Positions 1-8,048 of a DNA stretch of 64,000 nucleotides are shown here, one piece after another. Numbering within the stretch: the stretch's first letter is position 1; every line of letters begins with the position of its first letter. The DNA comes from Limnobacter thiooxidans. GTDB taxonomy: Bacteria > Pseudomonadota > Gammaproteobacteria > Burkholderiales > Burkholderiaceae_B. The stretch spans positions 1,984,001 to 2,048,000 of the forward strand of contig NZ_AP028947.1 of the NCBI RefSeq assembly GCF_036323495.1, in the 5' to 3' direction. The notes under the pieces were generated by a model. That model was not told where the DNA came from. It did not search any database and worked only from the letters and a program-made list of their open reading frames with translations. The position numbers and the translations under genes were made by a program.

Positions 1-921
1 TTTGCCCACGGCAAACACGTCATGGTGATTCGCAATGGCTGGTTCAGCTACCGCTGGACGCAGATTTTCGACGCCGGCCAAATTCCCGAGCAAACCACAG
101 TCATGAAAGCCCGGCGAACCAGCGATTCAGACCAGTCACCCTGGATTCCCTGCCCCGTGACGGAAGTGGTTGACCGAATACTGACGGACAAACCGTCCCT
201 TGTGTTTGCACCGCATGTGGAAACCTCAGCAGGCATGATTCTGCCGGACGACTACTTGAAAACGGTGGCTGATGCCCTGCATTCCGTTGGCGGCCTCTTG
301 GTGCTGGACTGCATCGCATCCGGTGCAATGTGGGTGGACATGCAGGCCACTGGCGTGGACATACTGATCAGCGCCCCGCAAAAGGGCTGGAGTGGCTCGC
401 CAGCCTGCGCCATGGTCATGCTGAGTGAGCGCGCGCGGCAAGCCATTCAGCACACGCAAAGCAGCAGCTTTGCCAGCGACCTGAAAAAGTGGATGGACAT
501 CATGGAGGGTTACGAGAAAGGCAAGCATGCGTATCACACCACCATGCCCACCGATGCACTGGCCCGCTTGCGCGAAGTCATGCTTGAAACCCGCGATTAT
601 GGTTTCGAAAAAGTACGCAACGAACAGATTGAACTGGGCAGGCGCGTTCGTGAACTGTTTGAATCCCAAGGCTTCGTGAGTGTGGCTGCAGAAGGCTTTA
701 AAGCGCCAGGTGTGGTGGTCAGTTACACCACCGACCCTGACATTCAAAACTGCAGCAAGTTCTTGGCGCTGGGTTTGCAAACCGCTGCGGGTGTACCGCT
801 TCAGTGCGACGAACCGGCCAGTTTCAGAACCTTCCGGGTGGGTTTGTTCGGGCTTGAGAAACTGCACAACATTGACCGTACAGTTGAACACCTGAAGACA
901 GCGCTGGATTCACTGGAATAA
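1..921 (+). CDS. Class V aminotransferase, 5'-truncated by the window edge
   Basis: This is the C-terminal 306 residues of a PLP-dependent class V aminotransferase of the alanine-glyoxylate/serine-pyruvate/cysteine-desulfurase fold. The reading frame is open to base 1, so the Met at position 22 is not a proven start. Visible motifs are a cofactor-binding Asp in VLDCIASGAMWVD and the stretch ISAPQKGWSGSP, whose Lys is the expected Schiff-base lysine. The C-terminal small domain ends in a typical FRVGLFGLEKL segment. The substrate cannot be told from this part; alanine-glyoxylate or related transamination is the family expectation. It converges with the caspase operon, and a bidirectional terminator lies between them. 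Confidence 0.8.
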   Translation, partial: FAHGKHVMVIRNGWFSYRWTQIFDAGQIPEQTTVMKARRTSDSDQSPWIPCPVTEVVDRILTDKPSLVFAPHVETSAGMILPDDYLKTVADALHSVGGLLVLDCIASGAMWVDMQATGVDILISAPQKGWSGSPACAMVMLSERARQAIQHTQSSSFASDLKKWMDIMEGYEKGKHAYHTTMPTDALARLREVMLETRDYGFEKVRNEQIELGRRVRELFESQGFVSVAAEGFKAPGVVVSYTTDPDIQNCSKFLALGLQTAAGVPLQCDEPASFRTFRVGLFGLEKLHNIDRTVEHLKTALDSLE

Positions 922-940
922 CAACGCCAAACTACAATTT

Positions 941-1032
941 TTTTACGATTCGTTCGTTCGAATCTGATCTCAAGCCACAAAAACAAAACCCCGCCGACAT
1001 GTGCATGAGGGCGGGGTTTTGTTTTTGGTGGA
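941..1032. repeat. Direct repeat copy 1, left side of the caspase operon
   Basis: A segment of about 92 bp that is nearly the same as 12358-12451. Both copies hold the inverted motif GATTCG/CGAATC (slightly altered in copy 2), an A-rich spacer, and the same GC-rich hairpin with loop sequence around ACATGTGCATG. Both end with TGG(T/C)GGA; in copy 2 that is the 3' end of tRNA-Ser. The two copies are in the same orientation and bracket the whole 11-kb operon. Confidence 0.7.
989..1016. terminator. Bidirectional intrinsic terminator
   Basis: The 7-bp stem CCCCGCC/GGCGGGG is followed by TTTTGTTTTT on the plus strand, and the A-rich stretch before it gives an equivalent T tract on the minus strand. 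It can therefore end both the aminotransferase (plus) and the caspase operon (minus). It is part of the direct repeat at 941-1032. Confidence 0.8.
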
Positions 1033-1060
1033 CCCTGAAATTGCTATTTCAATCGCTTAC

Positions 1061-2866
1061 TCAGCGAACCTCACGAAGGGTTTTGATAACAGCGCTGTAC
1101 GGCGCATCACACCATTCCCCGCGCGTTGCACGCGAAGGTTTCTGGCATGACTCATCCTGCTCGAATGCAGTTCTGGACAAGCCAAGGTTAAATGCCTGTC
1201 CACCCAATGGGGAAATGGCGACTTCGAAAAAAGGATCAGTCATCTTTCCAACCAGTTGCGCGATGTCTCGGGGATATCTGGACGACACAACCACCAATTG
1301 GCTCTGCCCCTCGGGCCCGCCAGCCACCAGTGGCCAGTCAGCCCTCGGCAATGAAAATGCCGTACCCGCCTTGATCAAATTGTCTTTATCCAGAGCGTTT
1401 GGAAATAACAAGGTAAGACCCTTGCGATCAGAGGATCGATAAAAGATGTACAGGTAACTGTCATCTTTGACAGAAATTTTCCCGGACAGTGGAACGCCAT
1501 TGATTTTGACCTGCGCAGGTAAGTCCACAATGAGACCGGTGGTCTTTCTGGATCCAGCGAGAACATTGCGCAATGCCTCATCCAGATTGTTGGGGACCGA
1601 CATGCCCTTTTTTGCAAGCCCTTGCTGCAGGTTGAAAGATTTCGCAGATTCAGTGCTTTCCCCAGCAGTCACCAAAGATGAATTGGCCACCAAACCTTGT
1701 TTCACTTCAGGCGTTAAATTGGCCCGCATCGGAGCAGTGGACAAATCACCGGTCAAGGTCATGTTTTGTGGCTTGTAAATCTTGCTGTTCTGCACACGCG
1801 CGTTGATGGCTTGCTGAGTACATGCACGCAATTCCTCAACCGAGCTTTTGTTGTCAGCCTTGGCCATACAGCGCAGCCAGTTTGATGTGGCAAGCCCCCC
1901 TGTTCTGGCATCGTCCAGTGATATCTCATCAGGTCTGGCTGCACCGGCATAAACCCATTCCTTGCCAGTGGCTCTTAATGCGGGCTGTTCAGAAAGCATG
2001 TTGACGATCTCGCTGCAGTTGGACGCAGCACCACTTTTTGCGAAAAACTTTGGGCGTAATTCAGGTTCGCCGATGGCGCGCGTGGTGGAGAGGCCACCTG
2101 AATGGCAGGCATCAATGAACACAAAAAGGTTGCCTGTTTTCTGGGAAATTGGCCGAAGCAAATCAGCCATCTCAGTAGCAGTCAACAACTGACCCTCATA
2201 AGTGATCAAGCCTTCGATGCAACGCCCTGCTGCAACTGGATCGTCTACCCGGCCACCGTGTCCACTGTAATAGATCAGCACGGGCTCCTCAGGTTGAACA
2301 TCAAGCGCCAGTTGTGTCAGCAATGCCGACAGGGCTGTTTTGTTCAAGGCCTGGTCACGCTGTACGCTGACACGGTCGGCTGAAATGCCCATCATCTGTG
2401 CCATTGAAGTGGCACTCACCATGTCCACAGGCACACCAGGCAAGCTCGGAATACCTGAATTAGGGGCATAGTTTGAGAGCCCCAGCACCAATGCCCTGCC
2501 CGTGCCTGGCGGAATCGGTGCAAGCACAGCCTTGCCCGCAGCAGTGGTATTCGATGAATCAGCAGGGGCTTGCGCCGCTGCAATTTCCTCGTCAGTCATT
2601 TTCTCGACCAAGGCACGAAGCAGCCAGCCTTCCTGTCCGTTCCAGCGCACTTTCCACCAGAATGGTCCTTTACTTTGCAGGTATTCGGTTTTCTCACCCG
2701 CCGGCACAGACACCACTACAGCACTTTGTACCTCCGGTGTCGCACGCAAGTCAGCACCGAAAAACTTCACCACGCCATACACAGTATCCTCGCTGCTGTG
2801 GACCGGCCCACCGAGGAAGGCGGCGAACACCAGCAACAAAGAAATGATCGACTTAGGGTTTTTCAT
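1061..2866 (-). CDS. Exported SH3-caspase (C14) protein with DUF4384-like C-terminus
   Basis: 601 residues from the chosen start; the upstream in-frame Met at 2887 would put seven residues ahead of the signal peptide. Residues 1-24 form a signal peptide, so the protein is probably periplasmic. Residues 28-88 look like a bacterial SH3 domain (LRATP, WWKVRW, GWLL). Residues 122-370 are a caspase-fold peptidase with both catalytic residues visible: His203 in YYSGHGG and Cys254 in IDACHSGG. Around 450-545 a DUF4384-like region contains YLYIFYRSSD and LLFPN. It is the last gene of the operon and overlaps the upstream WD40-caspase by 14 bp. Members of this family cleave after basic residues, but whether this one is active is inference. 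Confidence 0.85.
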   Translation of the reverse strand: MKNPKSIISLLLVFAAFLGGPVHSSEDTVYGVVKFFGADLRATPEVQSAVVVSVPAGEKTEYLQSKGPFWWKVRWNGQEGWLLRALVEKMTDEEIAAAQAPADSSNTTAAGKAVLAPIPPGTGRALVLGLSNYAPNSGIPSLPGVPVDMVSATSMAQMMGISADRVSVQRDQALNKTALSALLTQLALDVQPEEPVLIYYSGHGGRVDDPVAAGRCIEGLITYEGQLLTATEMADLLRPISQKTGNLFVFIDACHSGGLSTTRAIGEPELRPKFFAKSGAASNCSEIVNMLSEQPALRATGKEWVYAGAARPDEISLDDARTGGLATSNWLRCMAKADNKSSVEELRACTQQAINARVQNSKIYKPQNMTLTGDLSTAPMRANLTPEVKQGLVANSSLVTAGESTESAKSFNLQQGLAKKGMSVPNNLDEALRNVLAGSRKTTGLIVDLPAQVKINGVPLSGKISVKDDSYLYIFYRSSDRKGLTLLFPNALDKDNLIKAGTAFSLPRADWPLVAGGPEGQSQLVVVSSRYPRDIAQLVGKMTDPFFEVAISPLGGQAFNLGLSRTAFEQDESCQKPSRATRGEWCDAPYSAVIKTLREVR

Positions 2867-5800
2867 AAACAGGGATTTCCTTTCCAAAATTCATCATCAT
2901 TGGTTCCTGCTGGTGCCGCAAGATTCTGGCAAGACGGGATGTTTCCTGCTTTGCAATGGCACCCCACTCCGAAGTGTCAATCTGACCATCCTGATTCTGA
3001 TCTGTTTCCGGGTTCTGGATTGATTTCAACAACACATGGGTATACAAACCGTTGCCCTGATACCCGTCCAAAGCTTGCTGGGTCTCGCCTGCTGACGCAA
3101 AAAGATGCAGACCCGAATTGCGGGCCAACACCGAGAAACGGGCATCAAACAAACCACGAAGCCATCCATTCAATCCGCCAGCGTGGCAAGTATCCAGAAT
3201 CAGCAACTGCCGGGCAGCCTTGATCCGGGTAGCAGCGTTGAGTATTTCATCCGAGGAGAACAACTGGCCTGGACTGGTGCTGCCATTCCAGTCATGAAGC
3301 ACCATGCCGTATTGGGCCAAGTCATCGAGCGTGCCATGGCTTGCAACAAACCAGACAAACACATCTTCTGAACTTGACTGTTCTGCGACCCGATTCAGCG
3401 CCTGCTGCAAACCGTCTCGAGTGGCTTGCACATCGATCAGCTCAATTGTTTCCGTGCGTGCAGCTTTCACGGCCCGGGCCAAAGGCAAAGCCAACTCGCG
3501 CGAAAAACTCTGAGCATCTTTGACTGCGAAATTAAGATTTGGCGCCTGCGGATTGGCCTTGAACTGGTCAATCCCCACCGACAGTAGCCACAATGTGGGT
3601 GCCTTGGCTTTTGCCGGATTGAAGAGTGAAACACGAGTTGGCCGACTGCTCAAGTCACCCGCAGCGTTCAGCGCCATCACGGCTATTTCATTCTCTCCCG
3701 GCGCCAGGTCAACGCGTGTTTCGATCGCCAGTTGTTGTACTTCATTGGCCTGACGCACCTTCTCGACCTGCTTTTTGCTGGCCAACTTGAGCGCACGCAG
3801 AGAACCGGCCACGGCCACATCAGGTTTGACCGTTGAAAGATTTGCCATGCCTGGAGTTGGCGCCCGTTGATTGACGACCTGATCGATGGCGGTGTTTTCA
3901 CGCGCTAGCAATTTGCCATTCAACAACAGACGAACTTCTCCGATACCTCCACCTGAATTTTGCAAATCCAGTTTGATCTCAGCCGTACTTTGATCACCCT
4001 CGCTCGTCCCACTCAAATTCACTCGGGGAGGTGGTCGTTTGATCGCGTCTTCAAGCGTAACACTTACCAGATCAGCAATTGGCAAGCCCTGCAAACCCCG
4101 CTGTACGATGTCCGGTCTGTAGAACACATCATAAAACTGTCCAATTCGATAGACCTGCTGGTTGACACGAACGTTGATCCACTCATCCCCTTTGGGAGAG
4201 GCTGCAAAATATCCCTCATTGGAAATACTCAACCACTCCTGCTCATCAAATTGAAAAAGGTTGAGGCGGGTCTTTCCACTTGCTGGATCCAGGATGCGAA
4301 CACGGCCATCATCGCTGGCTGCCACCAGGAATTTCTGATCGTCAGACCACGCCCACAACGATGGAAATGGTTCACTCAACGCGCCGGACCATTTGAGTTT
4401 CATCAGGGATACGTTTGACCAATCCAGCCGTGCCGTCTGCCCGGCCGTATTCGATACCGCCAATTGATTGCCATCGGCTGACACACTGAGTGCCGTGACA
4501 GGCCGATCTGCCCCGCGCCACACCACCTGTTGGGTCAACGCCTTTCGACCAATTTGCGCGACAAGCAATCGACTGTCGCCACCAAAAACCGCGCCACGCC
4601 CCACCGAATGGACCGCCATTTGATACGCCGTCACCCCTTTGGGTAAATTCCATTGACCCAACAACTGGCCTGATTGGGTATCGAATGCAATGGCGCGCCC
4701 CTGGTGGTTGTCTGAATACAATGCGCCTTGAACGCTGATGCTCACCCACACGATCTTCCCATCCGGGCTTACTGCCATTGCAATCGCCTTTCCGGGCAAT
4801 GCCCATTCGCCAGGCAGCTGTCGGGTGTTCGACTTTTTCATCAACACATGAACACGGTGATCGCGCTGCGCAGGGTCAGAATTCAAGCGGGTGGATGCCA
4901 CTGCTGTCACCGTTCCCTCCCGATTTTGACTCGTTAAATCAGCGGCGTAAGATTCATCACCGCCCTGTACCATGTCATCGGTGACTCGGTCAGGTTCACC
5001 CTGATTGCGTTCATAACTGAAGTGTTGAAAACTTGTCTCACCGCTGCTCAAAAGACTGGCTTCACGAATCAACCTGCTTTTCAGCGGCGACACAGTTACA
5101 GTATTCGGAAACAGAGGAGCAAGGGACACAAAGCCAGAGCCACCTTTTGACGTGGACAACCAACTTGTCGGGCCGAGTTGCCAATTCACTGTGGATTTCA
5201 TTTGTCCATCAGTCAAATCCCAGATGGACACGGTTTGACGATGTTTGCGAAATCCTTTAGGACCATACAAAACCGACAGACGAGCCAATTGTTCGCGGGT
5301 GAAATTCGACTCACCACCAAAATCTTGAATCAGTTGGGCAGCCTCATAGTATTCAGCGGCTTTTTTATTGCGGGGGCGGCCCGCTGAAACTGCCAGATTC
5401 TTGCCCTGCCCATCAAGCGCCACTTGAAGTGCTGGCGCACCGCGCCCCTCAAGGACACGCGTGGTTTTCAATTCTGCCGAAAGAGAAGGCAAGGCATACA
5501 AGCGCACAGCTTCATCCCATGCCGCAACAGCCAACGACTGCCCATCTCGCGAAAACTTCAACTGGGCCCTGATGAACGGCGTACCCAAAGCGTTGCGCTC
5601 ATTGATCGCAGTTGACAACAATTGGCCTGTTTCAACAGACCACAGCCTTAACTCTTCCTGCCCTGCCAATGCACCTGCACTGCCAGTCATCAGTTTCTGC
5701 AAATCGATTTGAGCAAGGGTTCCCAATGTTTTGCCATCTGGCGAAAAAGCAATCGACACAGGGCTGCCAGAATGACCTTCAAGGCTGCGAATGACTGTCC

Positions 5801-6551
5801 CCGATGCTGCGTCAAGCAACACGATGGCGCTACTCTTGCTCCCCATGAAGGTTCCCAGGCCCACCGCGATGCGTGCACCATCGGGTGATACTGCAAGGCT
5901 TGACACTTCCTCACCCAAAGAAGCAAGCAGACGAGGCTTTCCGCTTTCTGGCACTTCGAGCACTTGCCCCAGTCGATTACCAACCCACAAACTGGATGAA
6001 TGTTCTGTTCCCGCCAACTGACTCGCATTTCCAAACTGCACAGCTGGAAGGGGCACTGTACGTACAGCTTTTGATCGCCCTGCTTGCCAGAACTTCAAGC
6101 CGTCACTTTCGCCCAAGGTCCACACGCCGTCTTCCTTGACCAACATGCCGACAATCAACCCGGTGTGACCAGTCCACACCTGTCGCAAGGAACCGCTTGA
6201 ATAGTCAGTTTCCACGAGCTGCTGCCCGTCCTTTGCCCCCCCTGTGGAATACACTCGCTGGCCATCACGTGAAAAGGCTGCATTCAGGCAAAGACCCAAG
6301 TGACGATACAAGCCCCTGTATTGCAGGCCGCTCTCGGCATCCCAACCAATCACTGAACCACTTCCATCACAACTGACCAAGCGTTGTCCGTTCGGTGAAT
6401 AATCCACGGCGGTTGTTGACATGGTGTGACCAGTTTGAACAAATACCTCTGCCTGCTCAGTGTCAGCAAAAGCGTAACTGCTCAAGGTCAGGATTGAACC
6501 CAGAAGAAACGGAGGCACCCACAGGCACTTGGCGAAACTCATCAAACCCAT
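2853..6551 (-). CDS. Exported WD40-repeat protein with C-terminal caspase domain and EF-hand loop
   Basis: 1232 residues from the ATG at 6551; the longer frame to 6989 would run into the upstream gene and lacks a signal peptide at its start. Residues 1-29 are a signal peptide ending in AFA. Roughly residues 40-900 hold many WD40-type blades (for example VDYSPNGQRLVS, IAFSPDGKTLG, LSVSADGNQLAVS, WDLTDG), suggesting one or two beta-propellers. Residues 985-1232 are a caspase domain with His1072 (ASHGT) and Cys1122 (DTCHAGG). Near residues 1184-1195, DQNQDGQIDTSE matches the canonical EF-hand calcium loop at every ligand position. The operon position suggests that the propeller senses or scaffolds and the caspase acts in the periplasm; that is inference. 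Confidence 0.85.
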   Translation of the reverse strand: MGLMSFAKCLWVPPFLLGSILTLSSYAFADTEQAEVFVQTGHTMSTTAVDYSPNGQRLVSCDGSGSVIGWDAESGLQYRGLYRHLGLCLNAAFSRDGQRVYSTGGAKDGQQLVETDYSSGSLRQVWTGHTGLIVGMLVKEDGVWTLGESDGLKFWQAGRSKAVRTVPLPAVQFGNASQLAGTEHSSSLWVGNRLGQVLEVPESGKPRLLASLGEEVSSLAVSPDGARIAVGLGTFMGSKSSAIVLLDAASGTVIRSLEGHSGSPVSIAFSPDGKTLGTLAQIDLQKLMTGSAGALAGQEELRLWSVETGQLLSTAINERNALGTPFIRAQLKFSRDGQSLAVAAWDEAVRLYALPSLSAELKTTRVLEGRGAPALQVALDGQGKNLAVSAGRPRNKKAAEYYEAAQLIQDFGGESNFTREQLARLSVLYGPKGFRKHRQTVSIWDLTDGQMKSTVNWQLGPTSWLSTSKGGSGFVSLAPLFPNTVTVSPLKSRLIREASLLSSGETSFQHFSYERNQGEPDRVTDDMVQGGDESYAADLTSQNREGTVTAVASTRLNSDPAQRDHRVHVLMKKSNTRQLPGEWALPGKAIAMAVSPDGKIVWVSISVQGALYSDNHQGRAIAFDTQSGQLLGQWNLPKGVTAYQMAVHSVGRGAVFGGDSRLLVAQIGRKALTQQVVWRGADRPVTALSVSADGNQLAVSNTAGQTARLDWSNVSLMKLKWSGALSEPFPSLWAWSDDQKFLVAASDDGRVRILDPASGKTRLNLFQFDEQEWLSISNEGYFAASPKGDEWINVRVNQQVYRIGQFYDVFYRPDIVQRGLQGLPIADLVSVTLEDAIKRPPPRVNLSGTSEGDQSTAEIKLDLQNSGGGIGEVRLLLNGKLLARENTAIDQVVNQRAPTPGMANLSTVKPDVAVAGSLRALKLASKKQVEKVRQANEVQQLAIETRVDLAPGENEIAVMALNAAGDLSSRPTRVSLFNPAKAKAPTLWLLSVGIDQFKANPQAPNLNFAVKDAQSFSRELALPLARAVKAARTETIELIDVQATRDGLQQALNRVAEQSSSEDVFVWFVASHGTLDDLAQYGMVLHDWNGSTSPGQLFSSDEILNAATRIKAARQLLILDTCHAGGLNGWLRGLFDARFSVLARNSGLHLFASAGETQQALDGYQGNGLYTHVLLKSIQNPETDQNQDGQIDTSEWGAIAKQETSRLARILRHQQEPMMMNFGKEIPVYEKP

Positions 6552-6559
6552 CACATCGC

Positions 6560-7216
6560 TCACTTGACAGTAGATTGTTGAACCCAGCGATCGACTGGCC
6601 AATAACGGAGCAACTGCACCACCGCCACCAGTCCACCCAGGGCTGTTGTTATGAAGACCGCCCGCAATACCTGCCATGGCGAGGTAATTGTAAATGCGGC
6701 GTCCAATGCCAGCACAACGGAACGGTCCGGGTTTACAAGCACACACATTGCCCCCACGCACAGTGGCCCGCTGAGAAGAATGACTGCACAACTCAGGCTG
6801 GTTTGGCAGCACGCCTTTATCCAACCGATACCGGGATAATCGGCAACCCCCAGCCCCACACCGTCCAGATAATCGCGCATTCTGGCATCGGTTTGCTCGT
6901 TGAAATACGGAAAAAAATGCAAGCGCGTGACCGCGAAAATCGCAATCATGGTCAACACTGGGGTCAGGACCCCCATCCATGCCGACCACAAACCTTGCGT
7001 GGCCAAATTAACGGCACTGTCAACAAGCCCGGGCATGACCTGAAAAAGCAACAAGCCACACAACACTGTGCAAGCCAACATGCCTGGCCAAACAACCGCC
7101 AAATGTTGCCCATACGCTCGACTGACCTGGACTTGTACCACGGGACGCTTTAACCGATGCCGTGCCAGCCAGAGCATCGCGAGCCGTTCGGACTGTGCTC
7201 GAAGTAAGCGTCTCAT
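6560..7216 (-). CDS. Small multi-pass membrane protein of the caspase operon
   Basis: 218 residues from the ATG at 7216, which overlaps the upstream stop as ATGA; an in-frame ATG at 7225 is the alternative. The N-terminus is basic (RRLLRAQ, RHRLKR) and is followed by about four hydrophobic segments, near residues 45-65, 80-100, 130-155 and 185-205. I do not recognise a named family, and no catalytic motif is visible. The tight packing between a secreted FecR-like protein and the WD40-caspase suggests an inner-membrane part of the same system. Confidence 0.7.
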   Translation of the reverse strand: MRRLLRAQSERLAMLWLARHRLKRPVVQVQVSRAYGQHLAVVWPGMLACTVLCGLLLFQVMPGLVDSAVNLATQGLWSAWMGVLTPVLTMIAIFAVTRLHFFPYFNEQTDARMRDYLDGVGLGVADYPGIGWIKACCQTSLSCAVILLSGPLCVGAMCVLVNPDRSVVLALDAAFTITSPWQVLRAVFITTALGGLVAVVQLLRYWPVDRWVQQSTVK

Positions 7217-8037
7217 CGCACCCATGCCTGTAAACCTTCATCCTGTGGACGGCTTGCCGCCAGCCCTTTCCATATCAGCCACGCATCGTAAGAAAAACCC
7301 GCCTGATCAAGTGCTGCAGCAGCTTTTACCTGCTGTGCAACAGCACCCCGAACGGGCCACTCAAGCCCTCGGCGACGCGCATCGTTTTTGGCCAGTACTT
7401 CAAAAGAGGCTTCAGCCAATACCGAGTCCTTTGTTTCATCGCGAAGCGACCAGCGATAATTGCCAACGGGTAGAGGTTTACTCAAAATCAATTGCCGTGC
7501 ATCCACAACCTTGCTCATTATTAATTTGCCACTGCCCGCTTCAGTCAACACGACTTTGACTGGGCGATCGTGCTCCCAATACAGGGTGGGCGGGTTCGCC
7601 AGCACCGGGGTATCGAAAGGCCCCAACATCTTGGCAGATGATTCACCGCGCATGACCACAGCGCCCAAGGCCATCTTCTCCTTATGTGGGGCCTCCATTG
7701 CACTCAAGCCCGCTGTATTGGCTGCCTTCATCAACTTCGCTGGCTTTTTACCCTGTAGAAGTTCAATTGAACGGTCTTGAATCACATAACGCCCTGGCCC
7801 TTCCAGCAACCACTCCTGAGAAGCCCTCAGGGAGACCAGCTGCACTTTCCCTTTGCCATCGAGCTGAATCTCTGTTTGCTCGGGCAGATAATCCAGAATA
7901 CTGAGCGACTTGTTGGCAGCCCCAGGAATCTTGACAGAGGCGCCCCCTTGCACGTCCACCACGACAGCCACACTTGCGGCCCAGGTCGACTGAAAGAACA
8001 TTGACAAGGAAACCACAATCAAGACCCGTTGTTTCAT
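7213..8037 (-). CDS. Secreted FecR-like domain protein
   Basis: 274 residues from the ATG at 8037; upstream in-frame codons to 8133 reach back into the CHASE2 gene and lack a signal peptide. Residues 1-21 are a signal peptide (hydrophobic run, cleavage near TWAA). The following region has short beta-strand-like stretches (VVVDVQGGASV, LPEQTEIQLDGKGKVQLV, LEGPGRYVI) typical of the FecR-like periplasmic fold, in which a surface polyanion or polymer is often bound. The C-terminal half has no recognised domain. CHASE2 proteins are often encoded beside FecR-domain proteins, which supports the assignment. The stop overlaps the next start by 4 bp. Confidence 0.65.
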   Translation of the reverse strand: MKQRVLIVVSLSMFFQSTWAASVAVVVDVQGGASVKIPGAANKSLSILDYLPEQTEIQLDGKGKVQLVSLRASQEWLLEGPGRYVIQDRSIELLQGKKPAKLMKAANTAGLSAMEAPHKEKMALGAVVMRGESSAKMLGPFDTPVLANPPTLYWEHDRPVKVVLTEAGSGKLIMSKVVDARQLILSKPLPVGNYRWSLRDETKDSVLAEASFEVLAKNDARRRGLEWPVRGAVAQQVKAAAALDQAGFSYDAWLIWKGLAASRPQDEGLQAWVR

Positions 8038-8048
8038 CAAGTTCACCT

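Noticed and set aside
6552..6989. N-terminal extension of the WD40-caspase frame
   Set aside because: It overlaps the upstream membrane protein gene and removes the signal peptide from the N-terminus; the start at 6551 fits better.
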